Source: Eubacteriales bacterium (GTDB taxonomy: Bacteria > Bacillota_A > Clostridia > Lachnospirales > Lachnospiraceae). Taken from it: a DNA stretch of 23,893 nt. The stretch is from NCBI GenBank assembly GCA_030527765.1, contig JAUNAE010000017.1, positions 1-23,893 of the forward strand. Reading direction: 5' to 3'. Positions 6,767-13,405 of the stretch are shown here, in pieces; position 1 is the first letter of the stretch, and each line of letters begins with the position of its first letter. The notes beneath the pieces were generated by a model. The model saw only the letters and a list, made by a program, of their open reading frames with translations, searched no databases and was not told the DNA's origin. The translations under genes and the position numbers were made by a program.

Positions 6767-8249
6767 GGAATACTGGGCTCTGAGAGCAGCACAAAGGATG
6801 TTTGAAAGAGCGGAGAGTGCAGAGGTGGCAGCAGATGCCATAGCAAAGATGTACATGAAGTCATCGGCATACCTGACATTCGAAGCGGAGAAGATCTTTA
6901 CGAAATTCCAGGAAAAATTCGGATTGACGGAAGGTGAAGCAAGAAGGCTGCTAAGCCAGATGGGAGATAGGACATCCTTTGATGAACTCATACAGAAGCT
7001 GCAATACTCATCGATCGAAGAGAAAAAGATCCTGAAACAGCAATATGAAGCACCTGCCTATGCTGTAAGAGTGCGGAGATTACATGAGCTTCAGGAACAG
7101 CTGAATCAGCTCATGAAGGATGTATACCAGCAGGAACTGGAGTACAGCACAGATTACTATACAGAATTGGCAGAACAGGCTTATTACGAGACCATGTTCG
7201 ATCTGCAGAAGCGGGTCGGCATGGCCTTTTCATTTACCAATTTAGATAAAGCAGCTATCGAAGAAATGCTGCACAGCAAATGGTCCGGGCAGAATTACTC
7301 GGAACGCATCTGGAAGAATACTAGGAATCTGGCACAGACACTGAAAGAGGAATTGCTGGTGAATCTGGTAACTGGAAGAACAGAGCATGAGACAGCACAG
7401 ATGATAGCTAAGAATTTTGCACAGGGAGCATCGAATGCAAGGAGACTGATCAGAACGGAGAGCTGCTTCGTTTCTGGCCAGATCGAGATGAAAGCATACG
7501 AAGAAGCTGGTGTGGAAGAGTATCTTTATGTGGCAACCCTTGACCTCAGAACATCCGAAATCTGCAGAGAACTGGATGGAAAAAGATTCAAGGTATCAGA
7601 GCAGAAGCCAGGAACGAACTGTCCGCCAATGCATCCGTGGTGCCGATCTACGACAATAGCAGATGTATCACCGGAGACATTGGCAACAATGCAGAGAAGA
7701 GCAAGAGATCCAGAGACAGGGAAGACTTATCTGGTGCCTGCGGATATGACATATCAGGAGTGGTATAAGGGACGAGTGGGCGAAAAATATAAGTTCATAA
7801 CCGCTGGAGCTGCATTTGTAAATCAAAAAGAACGACTTTACAGATATGCCAAGAAAATAAAACCATTCCAAGATTTTGAAGATGTTGTTTGCCATGCAAC
7901 ACCGGATCACTTTTTGGTGGACTTGGTCGGTGAAGGTCGAGATGATGATTTTATCTCGATAAAACCGGAAGAATTTGCAGAACGAATAAAGAACTCCAGA
8001 TCATATCACGGGGGTAAAATAAGACTAATCAGTTGTCAAGCTGGAGCAAAAGAAGATGGCGCGGCACGGAAGGTAGCAGACATTTTAAACGTTAAGGTAC
8101 TGGCACCAACAGAAGTGGTGAATGTCAATGAAGAGGGAGAAATTTTTGTCTCAGATAGTGATGTTTTGGCAGAGATGTGGTATAATGGAGAAAAAGTAAG
8201 TGAAACAGGGGAATGGAAACTATTTATACCGAAAAGGGGGAGCGTATGA
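6753..8249 (+). CDS. MuF/SPP1 gp7-like head protein with C-terminal toxin-like domain
   Basis: The 498-residue protein begins with helical repeats. A typical MuF head-morphogenesis domain spans about residues 190-310, with RTESCFVSGQ near 234, then LDLRTSEIC, DGKRF and GTNCPPMHPWCRS near 285-300. Plain relatives end soon after this. Here about 150 further residues follow a linker (LVPADMTYQEW). They contain CHATPDHFLVDL (His381), IRLISCQAGA (Cys428), DILNVKVLAPTE and a closing GEWKLFIPKRG. From memory, this tail resembles domains at the ends of RHS/LXG polymorphic toxins; the His-then-Cys order recalls caspase-like clan CD enzymes. MuF proteins are carried in the virion, so the domain could be delivered with the DNA. 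The stop overlaps the next gene (ATGA). The tail is visibly richer in A and T than the MuF part, as expected for an exchanged cassette. MuF identity is firm; toxin activity is inferred. Confidence 0.85.
   Translation: MTKNEEYWALRAAQRMFERAESAEVAADAIAKMYMKSSAYLTFEAEKIFTKFQEKFGLTEGEARRLLSQMGDRTSFDELIQKLQYSSIEEKKILKQQYEAPAYAVRVRRLHELQEQLNQLMKDVYQQELEYSTDYYTELAEQAYYETMFDLQKRVGMAFSFTNLDKAAIEEMLHSKWSGQNYSERIWKNTRNLAQTLKEELLVNLVTGRTEHETAQMIAKNFAQGASNARRLIRTESCFVSGQIEMKAYEEAGVEEYLYVATLDLRTSEICRELDGKRFKVSEQKPGTNCPPMHPWCRSTTIADVSPETLATMQRRARDPETGKTYLVPADMTYQEWYKGRVGEKYKFITAGAAFVNQKERLYRYAKKIKPFQDFEDVVCHATPDHFLVDLVGEGRDDDFISIKPEEFAERIKNSRSYHGGKIRLISCQAGAKEDGAARKVADILNVKVLAPTEVVNVNEEGEIFVSDSDVLAEMWYNGEKVSETGEWKLFIPKRGSV
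8158..8186 (+). promoter_or_regulatory. Possible internal promoter for the immunity gene
   Basis: A perfect extended -10 element (TGG-TATAAT, 8178-8186) lies near the end of the toxin-like region. A weak -35 (GTGATG, 3 of 6) is found 17 bases upstream. It would start transcription about 50 bases before the ATG of the next gene. It also encodes Trp-Tyr-Asn, so chance is possible. Confidence 0.4.
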
Positions 8250-8548
8250 AGTATTTAGGTGCTTTTGAAGAGTTCAACCCAGGAATGAATTTTCCGAGCA
8301 TAAAAGAGCATTTTTGCCAAAGCCCATATAAAGGAATGGAAAAAATTGCAGAATACCTGGACAACGGAAGAACAACTTATGTCACTACAAGTTATCCGAG
8401 AGATGTATTTACGGGTAAAAGAATTCCTGGTGAAAGATTTGGAGTAACAGATGGGGAATATAGTTGGCCGAGTTTTTTGTCATATTATGTTAGAGAATAT
8501 AACCTAAAATTACCGGAAGAGTTCGAAAACAAAGTATTTAACCTGTAA
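8246..8548 (+). CDS. Probable immunity protein for the MuF C-terminal domain
   Basis: The 100-residue product is small, soluble and acidic, with no signal or membrane segment. It carries TDGEYSWPSFLSYYVREYNL followed by KLPEEFENKV, which from memory recurs in small proteins encoded right after polymorphic toxins. The ATG overlaps the MuF stop (ATGA), with AAAAGGGGGAG just upstream, so it is translationally coupled to the toxin-like gene. An in-frame ATG 33 bases earlier lacks a comparable ribosome binding site. The expected role is to bind and block the toxin domain in the producing cell. The alternative is an ordinary small phage gene. Position, size and base composition shared with the toxin tail favour immunity. 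Confidence 0.65.
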   Translation: MKYLGAFEEFNPGMNFPSIKEHFCQSPYKGMEKIAEYLDNGRTTYVTTSYPRDVFTGKRIPGERFGVTDGEYSWPSFLSYYVREYNLKLPEEFENKVFNL

Positions 8549-8554
8549 TTTATA

Positions 8555-8589
8555 CCATCGGCTGAAGATAGCCGGCGATATTTTTATAC
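8555..8589 (+). repeat. Hairpin repeat, copy 1 (upstream of yjcQ-like gene)
   Basis: A short imperfect hairpin built on GGCT/AGCC is followed by a T-rich tail. The stretch 8571-8589 matches copy 2 (8986-9004) at 17 of 19 bases. It may be a weak terminator or processing site, or a shared seam for gene exchange. Confidence 0.5.
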
Positions 8590-8641
8590 TCATTTTTTGC
8601 AGGATGTCATGCCAACAAGGATGATTTGGAGAAAAGAAGCA

Positions 8642-8968
8642 ATGAACAATTTTGCCGTCATTTACAAAATCTTGAAAGCATTGGAAAAAGCAATGGATCT
8701 GGAAGAGTTTCAGGCCTCTTCGATATCTCCGGAACGACTCGGAATCAGCAGAGAAAGATGGGAGAAGATTCTTATCATGCTTGTAAAATCGGGATATATC
8801 GAGGGTGTTATATACGATCAAACAATGTCGGATTACAGCCCTAGGATAGTAGAACCGATCACACCTGTGATCACATTGCAGGGACTTGAATATTTGGAGG
8901 AAAACAGCCTCATGAAAAAGGCTGCAAATATCATGAAGGGAATCAAAGAAACAGTTCCTGGATTATAA
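8642..8968 (+). CDS. YjcQ-like protein, probable winged helix
   Basis: The 108-residue product begins MNNFAVIYKILKALEKAMD and continues with a helix-turn-helix-like stretch (LGISRERWEKILIMLVKSGY) followed by a short hairpin (IEGVIYDQ) and ITPVITLQGLEYLEEN. This is the layout of the YjcQ family, first seen in Bacillus subtilis and common in Firmicute phages; its biological role is unknown. The winged-helix shape suggests DNA binding. The start was placed at the ATG ten bases after GGAG; the longer in-frame version runs into the hairpin region and lacks a ribosome binding site. The gene is framed by two related hairpin repeats, which marks it as a movable accessory gene inside the head operon. 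Confidence 0.7.
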   Translation: MNNFAVIYKILKALEKAMDLEEFQASSISPERLGISRERWEKILIMLVKSGYIEGVIYDQTMSDYSPRIVEPITPVITLQGLEYLEENSLMKKAANIMKGIKETVPGL

Positions 8969-8969
8969 A

Positions 8970-9004
8970 CCACCAGTCAGAAATGGCCGGTGGTATTTTT
9001 ATAC
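8970..9004 (+). repeat. Hairpin repeat, copy 2 (upstream of the Tad2-like gene)
   Basis: ACCACC/GGTGGT form a 6-bp stem followed by ATTTTTATACC. It can also refold as GGTAT/ATACC. Together with copy 1 (8571-8589) it brackets the yjcQ-like gene. The T run after the stem suggests a weak terminator. Confidence 0.55.
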
Positions 9005-9029
9005 CAGTTTTTGGGAGAAAGGAAACGCT

Positions 9030-9275
9030 ATGAATTTTGGAGAAGTGTTAGAAGCTCTGAAACAGGGGAAGAAGGCTGCAAGAAAAGGATGGAACGGAAA
9101 AGGAATCTTTATTGAGCTACAGGTGCCGGATGCATACAGCAAGATGACCAGACCGTACATCTACATTGATACGACCAGACTGCAGACTGATAACCAGGAT
9201 GCACCGAAGGATCGCGTTCCATGGCTTGCAAGTCAGACCGACATGCTGTCAGAAGACTGGATGCTGATCGAATAA
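9030..9275 (+). CDS. DUF2829 / Tad2-like protein (candidate Thoeris anti-defence)
   Basis: The 81-residue product has the DUF2829 hallmarks: MNFGEVLEALKQGKKAARKG at the N-terminus, WNGKGIFIEL, and the closing WLASQTDMLSEDWMLIE. Tad2 of phage SPO1 belongs to this family and sequesters the cyclic ADP-ribose signal made by the ThsB TIR enzyme of Thoeris, keeping the ThsA effector inactive. Length agrees with the family. The ATG follows AAAGGA by six bases. The gene lies inside the late head operon, which is late for an anti-defence gene, and no strong private promoter is visible. Binding of the signal by this member is inferred from family membership, since DUF2829 proteins may differ in ligand. 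Confidence 0.75.
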   Translation: MNFGEVLEALKQGKKAARKGWNGKGIFIELQVPDAYSKMTRPYIYIDTTRLQTDNQDAPKDRVPWLASQTDMLSEDWMLIE

Positions 9276-9289
9276 AGCGAGGTGATAAA

Positions 9290-9454
9290 GTGAAGATAAA
9301 AGTGATCAAACGATATTACGATATCGTCCTGAAAGAGATCATCGAGCAGGGGACGGTGCGTGATGTGGAAGAGGAACGGGCAAGACATTTGATTTCAGAA
9401 GGTGTTGCTGAAGAAAAGAAAGTAAATCTGAAGAAGAACGGAAAGGACGAGTGA
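9290..9454 (+). CDS. Small phage head-operon protein, 54 aa
   Basis: The GTG start lies five bases after GAGGTG. The product begins KIKVIKRYYDIVLKEIIEQG and continues VRDVEEERARHLISEGVAEE, ending in a Lys-rich tail. Short proteins with this strand-helix-helix pattern are commonly encoded between the MuF and scaffold genes in Firmicute phages; their role is not known to me. A longer in-frame version would overlap the Tad2-like gene and has no ribosome binding site. Confidence 0.65.
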   Translation: MKIKVIKRYYDIVLKEIIEQGTVRDVEEERARHLISEGVAEEKKVNLKKNGKDE

Positions 9455-9582
9455 TCCGAGTATCTCCCTTTAAGGCGCGGGGTTATGCGTCTTATTTTAT
9501 TGCTCCGAAATGAGGGTAAACTAATCTGATTAACGAATGGCTCGGGCGCGGATCGCGAATAAGCTGGGCGGAAAGGATGCAA
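9455..9582 (+). other. GC-rich non-coding leader before the scaffold gene
   Basis: This 128-base gap has no ORF and is much richer in GC than its neighbours at both ends. It holds CCGAG (9456) and CTCGG (9541) that can pair over a long range, related GC-rich blocks (GGCGCGG and GGGCGCGG), and TAATC-T-GATTA. It may fold in the mRNA to set scaffold synthesis. No promoter consensus was found. Confidence 0.3.
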
Positions 9583-10206
9583 ATGTACAGAAGGAGACTT
9601 AAAAAGGCACATTGTTTCATGCCGATGGAACTGCAGTTTTTTGCTGAATCAGGAAACGGTGACGGAGGAAGTGACGGCAGCGGATCCGTAGATGGTGCAG
9701 CAGGACCAGAAGAGACCGGCATGACATTTGATGACTTCCTGAAAGGGGAAGGAAATCAGGCAGAATTCGACAGAAGGGTACAGAAGGCTGTGAACACTGC
9801 CGTATCCAATGCGCAGAAGAAATGGCAGACAATGACAGATGATAAGCTGTCAGAAGCAGAAAGACTGGCACAGATGAATAAGGCTGAGAAAGCAGAGTAT
9901 ATGGCAGCCAAGCGCGAAAAAGAGCTGACAGACCGAGAACAGGCTATCACCAAGAAAGAGCTGATGGCTGAAGCAAAGAACACTCTCGCTGAGAAGAAAT
10001 TGCCGGCAGGATTATCTGCAGTGCTGAATTACTCAGACGCGGAATCATGCCAGAAATCCATTGCAGCAGTCGAGGAAGCTTTCAAAAGTGCTGTGCAGAG
10101 CGCGGTAGAAGATCGCCTGAAAGGCAAAGAGCCGATGAAGAAGGCTCCTGGTGAGGAACAGAACACATTACAGAAGCAGATCGAAGCGATCATGCTGAGG
10201 AAGTAA
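9583..10206 (+). CDS. Capsid scaffolding protein
   Basis: The product (about 207 aa) has the low-complexity acidic start after MELQFFAESGNGDGG, the signature N-terminus of Firmicute phage scaffolds. A long helical coiled-coil core follows (about residues 55-130, rich in Ala, Lys, Glu), then a basic C-terminal segment expected to contact the capsid protein. It guides assembly of the procapsid shell and is then removed. The start is uncertain. ATG 9583 is favoured because AAAGG lies six bases before it; ATG 9577 touches that site, and ATG 9619 (MPMELQFF) is also possible with a spacing of 11. It directly precedes the major capsid gene, as usual. Confidence 0.85.
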   Translation: MYRRRLKKAHCFMPMELQFFAESGNGDGGSDGSGSVDGAAGPEETGMTFDDFLKGEGNQAEFDRRVQKAVNTAVSNAQKKWQTMTDDKLSEAERLAQMNKAEKAEYMAAKREKELTDREQAITKKELMAEAKNTLAEKKLPAGLSAVLNYSDAESCQKSIAAVEEAFKSAVQSAVEDRLKGKEPMKKAPGEEQNTLQKQIEAIMLRK

Positions 10207-10227
10207 AGAAAGGCAAAGGTACAAAAA

Positions 10228-11160
10228 ATGGCTATTAACACATTAGAAACAGCAGCTTTGTTCCAGCAGACACTGGATAGAGCAGCAGTACAGGACTCTG
10301 CAACCGGTTGGATGGATGCAAATGCAGGCCAGGTGATCTATAACGGCGGTGCAGAAGTAAAGATCCCGAAAATGAACGTTCAGGGACTTGGCGATTACAA
10401 CAGAGATAATGGTTATGCACAGGGAGGAGTAGTTCTGAGCTACGAGACCAGAACCATGACGCAGGACAGAGGAAGAAAGTTCCAGCTGGATGCTATGGAC
10501 ATTGATGAGAACAATTTTGTTACCACTGCAGCAGCAGTTATGACAGAGTTCCAGAGAACATCCGTAGTTCCGGAGATCGATGCGTATCGTATTTCTGCAA
10601 TTGCAAACTATGCGATTAAGGGCAACGTAGCAGGAATGGTGCAGTATGGTCAGACCATCAGTGCTTCCAGCTCCACGCTGAGAAAGATCAAAGAGGGTAT
10701 TAAAGCAGTAAGAGAGAATGGCTTCCAGGGAGATCTGGTGATCCATGCAACCCCGGCAACTGTTCTGGAACTGGAGCTTGAAGTAGCAGGCAAGCTCACC
10801 AATGTGACCTTCTCACAGGGCGGTATTGATACCACAGTTCCGGCAGTAGATAATGTGCCGATCATCTCTACCCCGTCCAACAGAATGTATACTGCAATCA
10901 CTCTGTATGACGGTAAGTCTTCCGGCCAGGAAGCAGGCGGTTATGTCAAAGGTTCAACCGGAAAGGATATCAACTTCGTAATTCTTCCGAGAACTACTCC
11001 GCTCGCAGTGACAAAACAGGATATCATGAGAATCTTTGATCCGACTGTAAACCAGAACCTGAATGCATGGCAGATGGACTACAGAAGATTCCATGATCTC
11101 TGGGTAATGGATAATAAGGTCAGCTCCCTGTATGTAAGCATCAAGGACGCAAAGGGCTGA
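10228..11160 (+). CDS. Major capsid protein
   Basis: The 310-residue protein follows the scaffold gene and precedes the connector genes, the normal place for the major capsid protein. It starts MAINTLETAALFQQTLDRAA and contains VKIPKMNVQGLGDYNR, an E-loop-like region (SYETRTMTQDRGRKFQLDAM), a helical spine region (EIDAYRISAIANYA) and late beta strands (LPRTTPLAVTKQDIMRIFDP). These fit an HK97-fold shell protein of the small class without a fused protease. AAAGG lies nine bases before the ATG. A high share of preferred codons fits strong expression. Confidence 0.9.
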   Translation: MAINTLETAALFQQTLDRAAVQDSATGWMDANAGQVIYNGGAEVKIPKMNVQGLGDYNRDNGYAQGGVVLSYETRTMTQDRGRKFQLDAMDIDENNFVTTAAAVMTEFQRTSVVPEIDAYRISAIANYAIKGNVAGMVQYGQTISASSSTLRKIKEGIKAVRENGFQGDLVIHATPATVLELELEVAGKLTNVTFSQGGIDTTVPAVDNVPIISTPSNRMYTAITLYDGKSSGQEAGGYVKGSTGKDINFVILPRTTPLAVTKQDIMRIFDPTVNQNLNAWQMDYRRFHDLWVMDNKVSSLYVSIKDAKG

Positions 11161-11179
11161 TAAAGACGGAGGATAACAC

Positions 11180-11425
11180 ATGAGGATGATCTGCGGTAAT
11201 GTAGAGCGAATTGTCCAGACAGAAGAACAGAGGGCAGCACTGACTGCCCTTGGTTATCATCTTTTAAAGAGTGATGGTATGTCGAAGACAAAAGAGCCGG
11301 AGACAGCAACACCGGAAGTAAAGACATTGAAGCAGCTGAAGGAAGCAGCAAAGGAAGCCGGAATCGAAGGATATAACTCCTTGAACAAGGCAGAGCTTGA
11401 AGCAGTGTTAAAGGATGTGATGTGA
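11180..11425 (+). CDS. Small head protein with Rho-N/SAP-like C-terminus
   Basis: The 81-residue product follows the capsid gene with a GGAGG site. Its C-terminal 32 residues (LKQLKEAAKEAGIEGYNSLN then KAELEAVL) form the helix-extended loop-helix of Rho-N or SAP-like domains. Similar small proteins in this position are annotated as head accessory or connector proteins. Its function here is not known; DNA or shell contact is inferred. Confidence 0.7.
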   Translation: MRMICGNVERIVQTEEQRAALTALGYHLLKSDGMSKTKEPETATPEVKTLKQLKEAAKEAGIEGYNSLNKAELEAVLKDVM

Positions 11426-11426
11426 A

Positions 11427-11738
11427 GTGACAGAACTGGAAAAACTGAAGAAGCTCACAGGAGAAAAGGATGAGACACTCTTGGAATTGCTGCTGAAAGA
11501 TGCTGAGGAATATGTTCTGGCATATACAGGCAGAACAAAACTCTGCAGCGGGCTGAAAAAGACTGTCCGAGATCTGGCAGTGATCTCTTATAACCGGATG
11601 GGAACAGAAGGCGAAGAGGGCAGAAGCGAAGGTGGCGAAAGATACACATTCGATAAAGCACCGAAACATATTTATGACACCCTGAACAGGTACCGTCTTG
11701 CCAGAATTGGAGGAAAGTATCATGAGGCTGAAGACTAG
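11427..11738 (+). CDS. Head-tail connector protein (gp6/QLRG-like)
   Basis: The 103-residue, mainly helical product (MTELEKLKKLTGEKDETLLE, then LLKDAEEYVLAYTGRTKL and TVRDLAVISYNRMG) has the four-helix pattern of HK97 gp6 and SPP1 gp15 connector proteins, which form a ring under the portal. The start is GTG, one base after the preceding stop. The C-terminus overlaps the next gene by 17 bases. Confidence 0.8.
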   Translation: MTELEKLKKLTGEKDETLLELLLKDAEEYVLAYTGRTKLCSGLKKTVRDLAVISYNRMGTEGEEGRSEGGERYTFDKAPKHIYDTLNRYRLARIGGKYHEAED

Positions 11739-12093
11739 CAGAGTGAAAACGATCTATCTGTTCGCCAAAAGTACCAGAAAAGATGCAGAGGGTGGAGTGA
11801 ACGTGGGATTCAGCGTTCCTGGAAAAGAGATCTCTGCAGAATACTGGCCGGCAGCAGGACGCATTCAGTCAGAAAAGTACGGAGAGCGTATCAAATACAT
11901 CTGGAATGTGCGGATCAACGACAGATACAGTATCGTACAGGATGGCAATAATACATCATACAGGCTCTCTGATGGTACAGAACTGCGAGAAGGAGACGCT
12001 GTCGGATGGGATGGCGAATCAGCCAGATACAGGATTGCATCTATTAAGCCGTTCAGATTTATCCACATGGAAGTAGAGGAGATGGTTACATGA
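11722..12093 (+). CDS. Head closure / head-tail adaptor protein
   Basis: The 123-residue product is mainly beta strand (TIYLFAKSTRKDAEGGVNVG, YIWNVRINDRYSIVQDG, YRIASIKPFRFIHMEVEE), which fits the head-closure stopper proteins related to SPP1 gp16. The ATG lies eight bases after a GGAGG inside the end of the preceding gene; the longer in-frame start lacks a ribosome binding site. Its stop overlaps the next start (ATGA). Confidence 0.75.
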   Translation: MRLKTSRVKTIYLFAKSTRKDAEGGVNVGFSVPGKEISAEYWPAAGRIQSEKYGERIKYIWNVRINDRYSIVQDGNNTSYRLSDGTELREGDAVGWDGESARYRIASIKPFRFIHMEVEEMVT

Positions 12094-12602
12094 TCCGTAA
12101 TCTGGAGACTGTCTGCAGCAACATGGACAGAGTGGCAAAGGTAGATGTCGCATCAGTGGCAGCGGATACGATCAAATTCGTACAGGGGCAGGCGAAGATG
12201 CACTGTCCGGTAGATCACGGAGAGTTAAGAGATAGTATCCGAACGGAAGTGAAACGCTCTGGAGAGACCGCAACAGGAATCTGCTACACCAATAAAGCAT
12301 ATGCTGCCTATGTAGAATTTGGTACAGGACCGAAGGGACAAGAGAAACATGCAGGAATCTCACCGAATGTAAGCCAGGCATACAGCTTAAGCCCCTGGTG
12401 GATCCATGAAAGCCAGATCAATGAGGGAACAGCAGAGAGGCTCGGGTGGTTCTACATCGATACGGAAGAGGGAAGATTCTATCGGTGCTCCGGACAGGCA
12501 GCACAGCCGTATATGTATCCGGCTTTACATAACAATCAGGAAAAAGTGAAGCAGAAGATACAGGAAAGCATCAGAAAACAGATAGCGAGGAATAGCAAAT
12601 GA
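12090..12602 (+). CDS. HK97 gp10-like tail completion protein
   Basis: The 170-residue product carries the gp10 signature: FVQGQAKMHCPVDHGELRDS, then AYAAYVEFGTGP and, near the end, PYMYPALHNNQEKVKQKI. Proteins of this family join the finished tail to the head connector. It overlaps both neighbours through ATGA junctions, so the connector genes appear to be translated as a coupled set. A loop of about 45 residues (SPWWIHESQINEGTAERLG and following) between the two conserved parts is longer than in HK97 gp10 but frequent in Clostridia phages. Confidence 0.88.
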   Translation: MIRNLETVCSNMDRVAKVDVASVAADTIKFVQGQAKMHCPVDHGELRDSIRTEVKRSGETATGICYTNKAYAAYVEFGTGPKGQEKHAGISPNVSQAYSLSPWWIHESQINEGTAERLGWFYIDTEEGRFYRCSGQAAQPYMYPALHNNQEKVKQKIQESIRKQIARNSK

Positions 12603-12958
12603 TCAATGTCAAAGACCAGATCTATGCTGCGTTGGCAGAAAAACTGGAAAATGTAACTGACACCTATCCGAAGGACTGGACGAAGCTTCCTGCAGTACAG
12701 TACGTAGAAGAGGATAACAGAGTAGTAGAATACACAGATGGAGCAGAGCAGATGGCTTACTGCAGATATCGTGTAGATATTTGGAATACCGCGAGCACAT
12801 CAAATGCAGCGCTCCTGGTGGATGAAGCAATCGCAGGACTGGGTCTGAAAAGGACACAGTGCAGTGATGTAGACGATCCGAACGGGATGAAACATAAGCA
12901 GATGCGGTATGAAATGATTATTGATGTGCATACACAGCAGGTTTATCACAACGATTGA
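12599..12958 (+). CDS. Tail terminator-like protein
   Basis: The 119-residue product has the alpha-beta layout of tail terminators: an N-terminal helix (VKDQIYAALAEKLENV), PAVQYVEEDNRVVEYTDG, a strand MAYCRYRVDIWN, a helix NAALLVDEAIAGLGLKRTQC and a closing strand RYEMIIDVHTQQVY. It sits between gp10 and the tail tube gene, where the terminator ring protein is normally encoded. The ATGA overlap with gp10 supports coupling. Confidence 0.75.
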   Translation: MINVKDQIYAALAEKLENVTDTYPKDWTKLPAVQYVEEDNRVVEYTDGAEQMAYCRYRVDIWNTASTSNAALLVDEAIAGLGLKRTQCSDVDDPNGMKHKQMRYEMIIDVHTQQVYHND

Positions 12959-12979
12959 TTTAAAGAAAGGAGCTACATT

Positions 12980-13390
12980 ATGTTAGCAAATGGCGCAACT
13001 CTTGGTTACAAAACAGCCAGCACTGGAGCTTATACGAATCTGGAAGGACTGAAAGAGATCCCGGATATGGGTGTCGATAAAGAGCGTATCGACAACACTG
13101 TTCTCACTGCAAAGAATAAGCAGTACGAGTATGGTATCGGTGATCTTGAGGAGCTGGTATACAAATTCAAATATGACAACACAAGCAGCACCTCTCCGTA
13201 CAGAGTGATGCGTGGCTATTCTGAGAACAACACTCCGCTGTACTTCCAGGAGAAACTGGTAGACGGAACAACCACAGAATTTGAAGGACAGGTTTCTGTT
13301 AAGAGAACCGGTGGAACAGTGAATGGTGTTATCGAATTCGAACTGAAGATTGCAGTAAGCAGTGATCTGAAGTATACCGATCCGGCCTAA
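12980..13390 (+). CDS. Major tail tube protein
   Basis: The 136-residue product is nearly all beta strand. It begins MLANGATLGYKTASTGAYTN and ends in GTVNGVIEFELKIAVSSD, the pattern of short siphophage tail tube proteins. Hexameric rings of it stack into the tail tube around the tape measure. A strong AAAGGAG lies eight bases before the ATG, in keeping with high demand. Position before the chaperone pair confirms the assignment. Confidence 0.87.
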   Translation: MLANGATLGYKTASTGAYTNLEGLKEIPDMGVDKERIDNTVLTAKNKQYEYGIGDLEELVYKFKYDNTSSTSPYRVMRGYSENNTPLYFQEKLVDGTTTEFEGQVSVKRTGGTVNGVIEFELKIAVSSDLKYTDPA

Positions 13391-13405
13391 GGAGGAAGAT
13401 AAAGA

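Noticed and set aside
8964..8969. TATAAA as a private promoter for the Tad2-like gene
   Set aside because: No -35 is seen at 16-18 bases and there is no extended -10; it may be chance in an A/T-rich junction.
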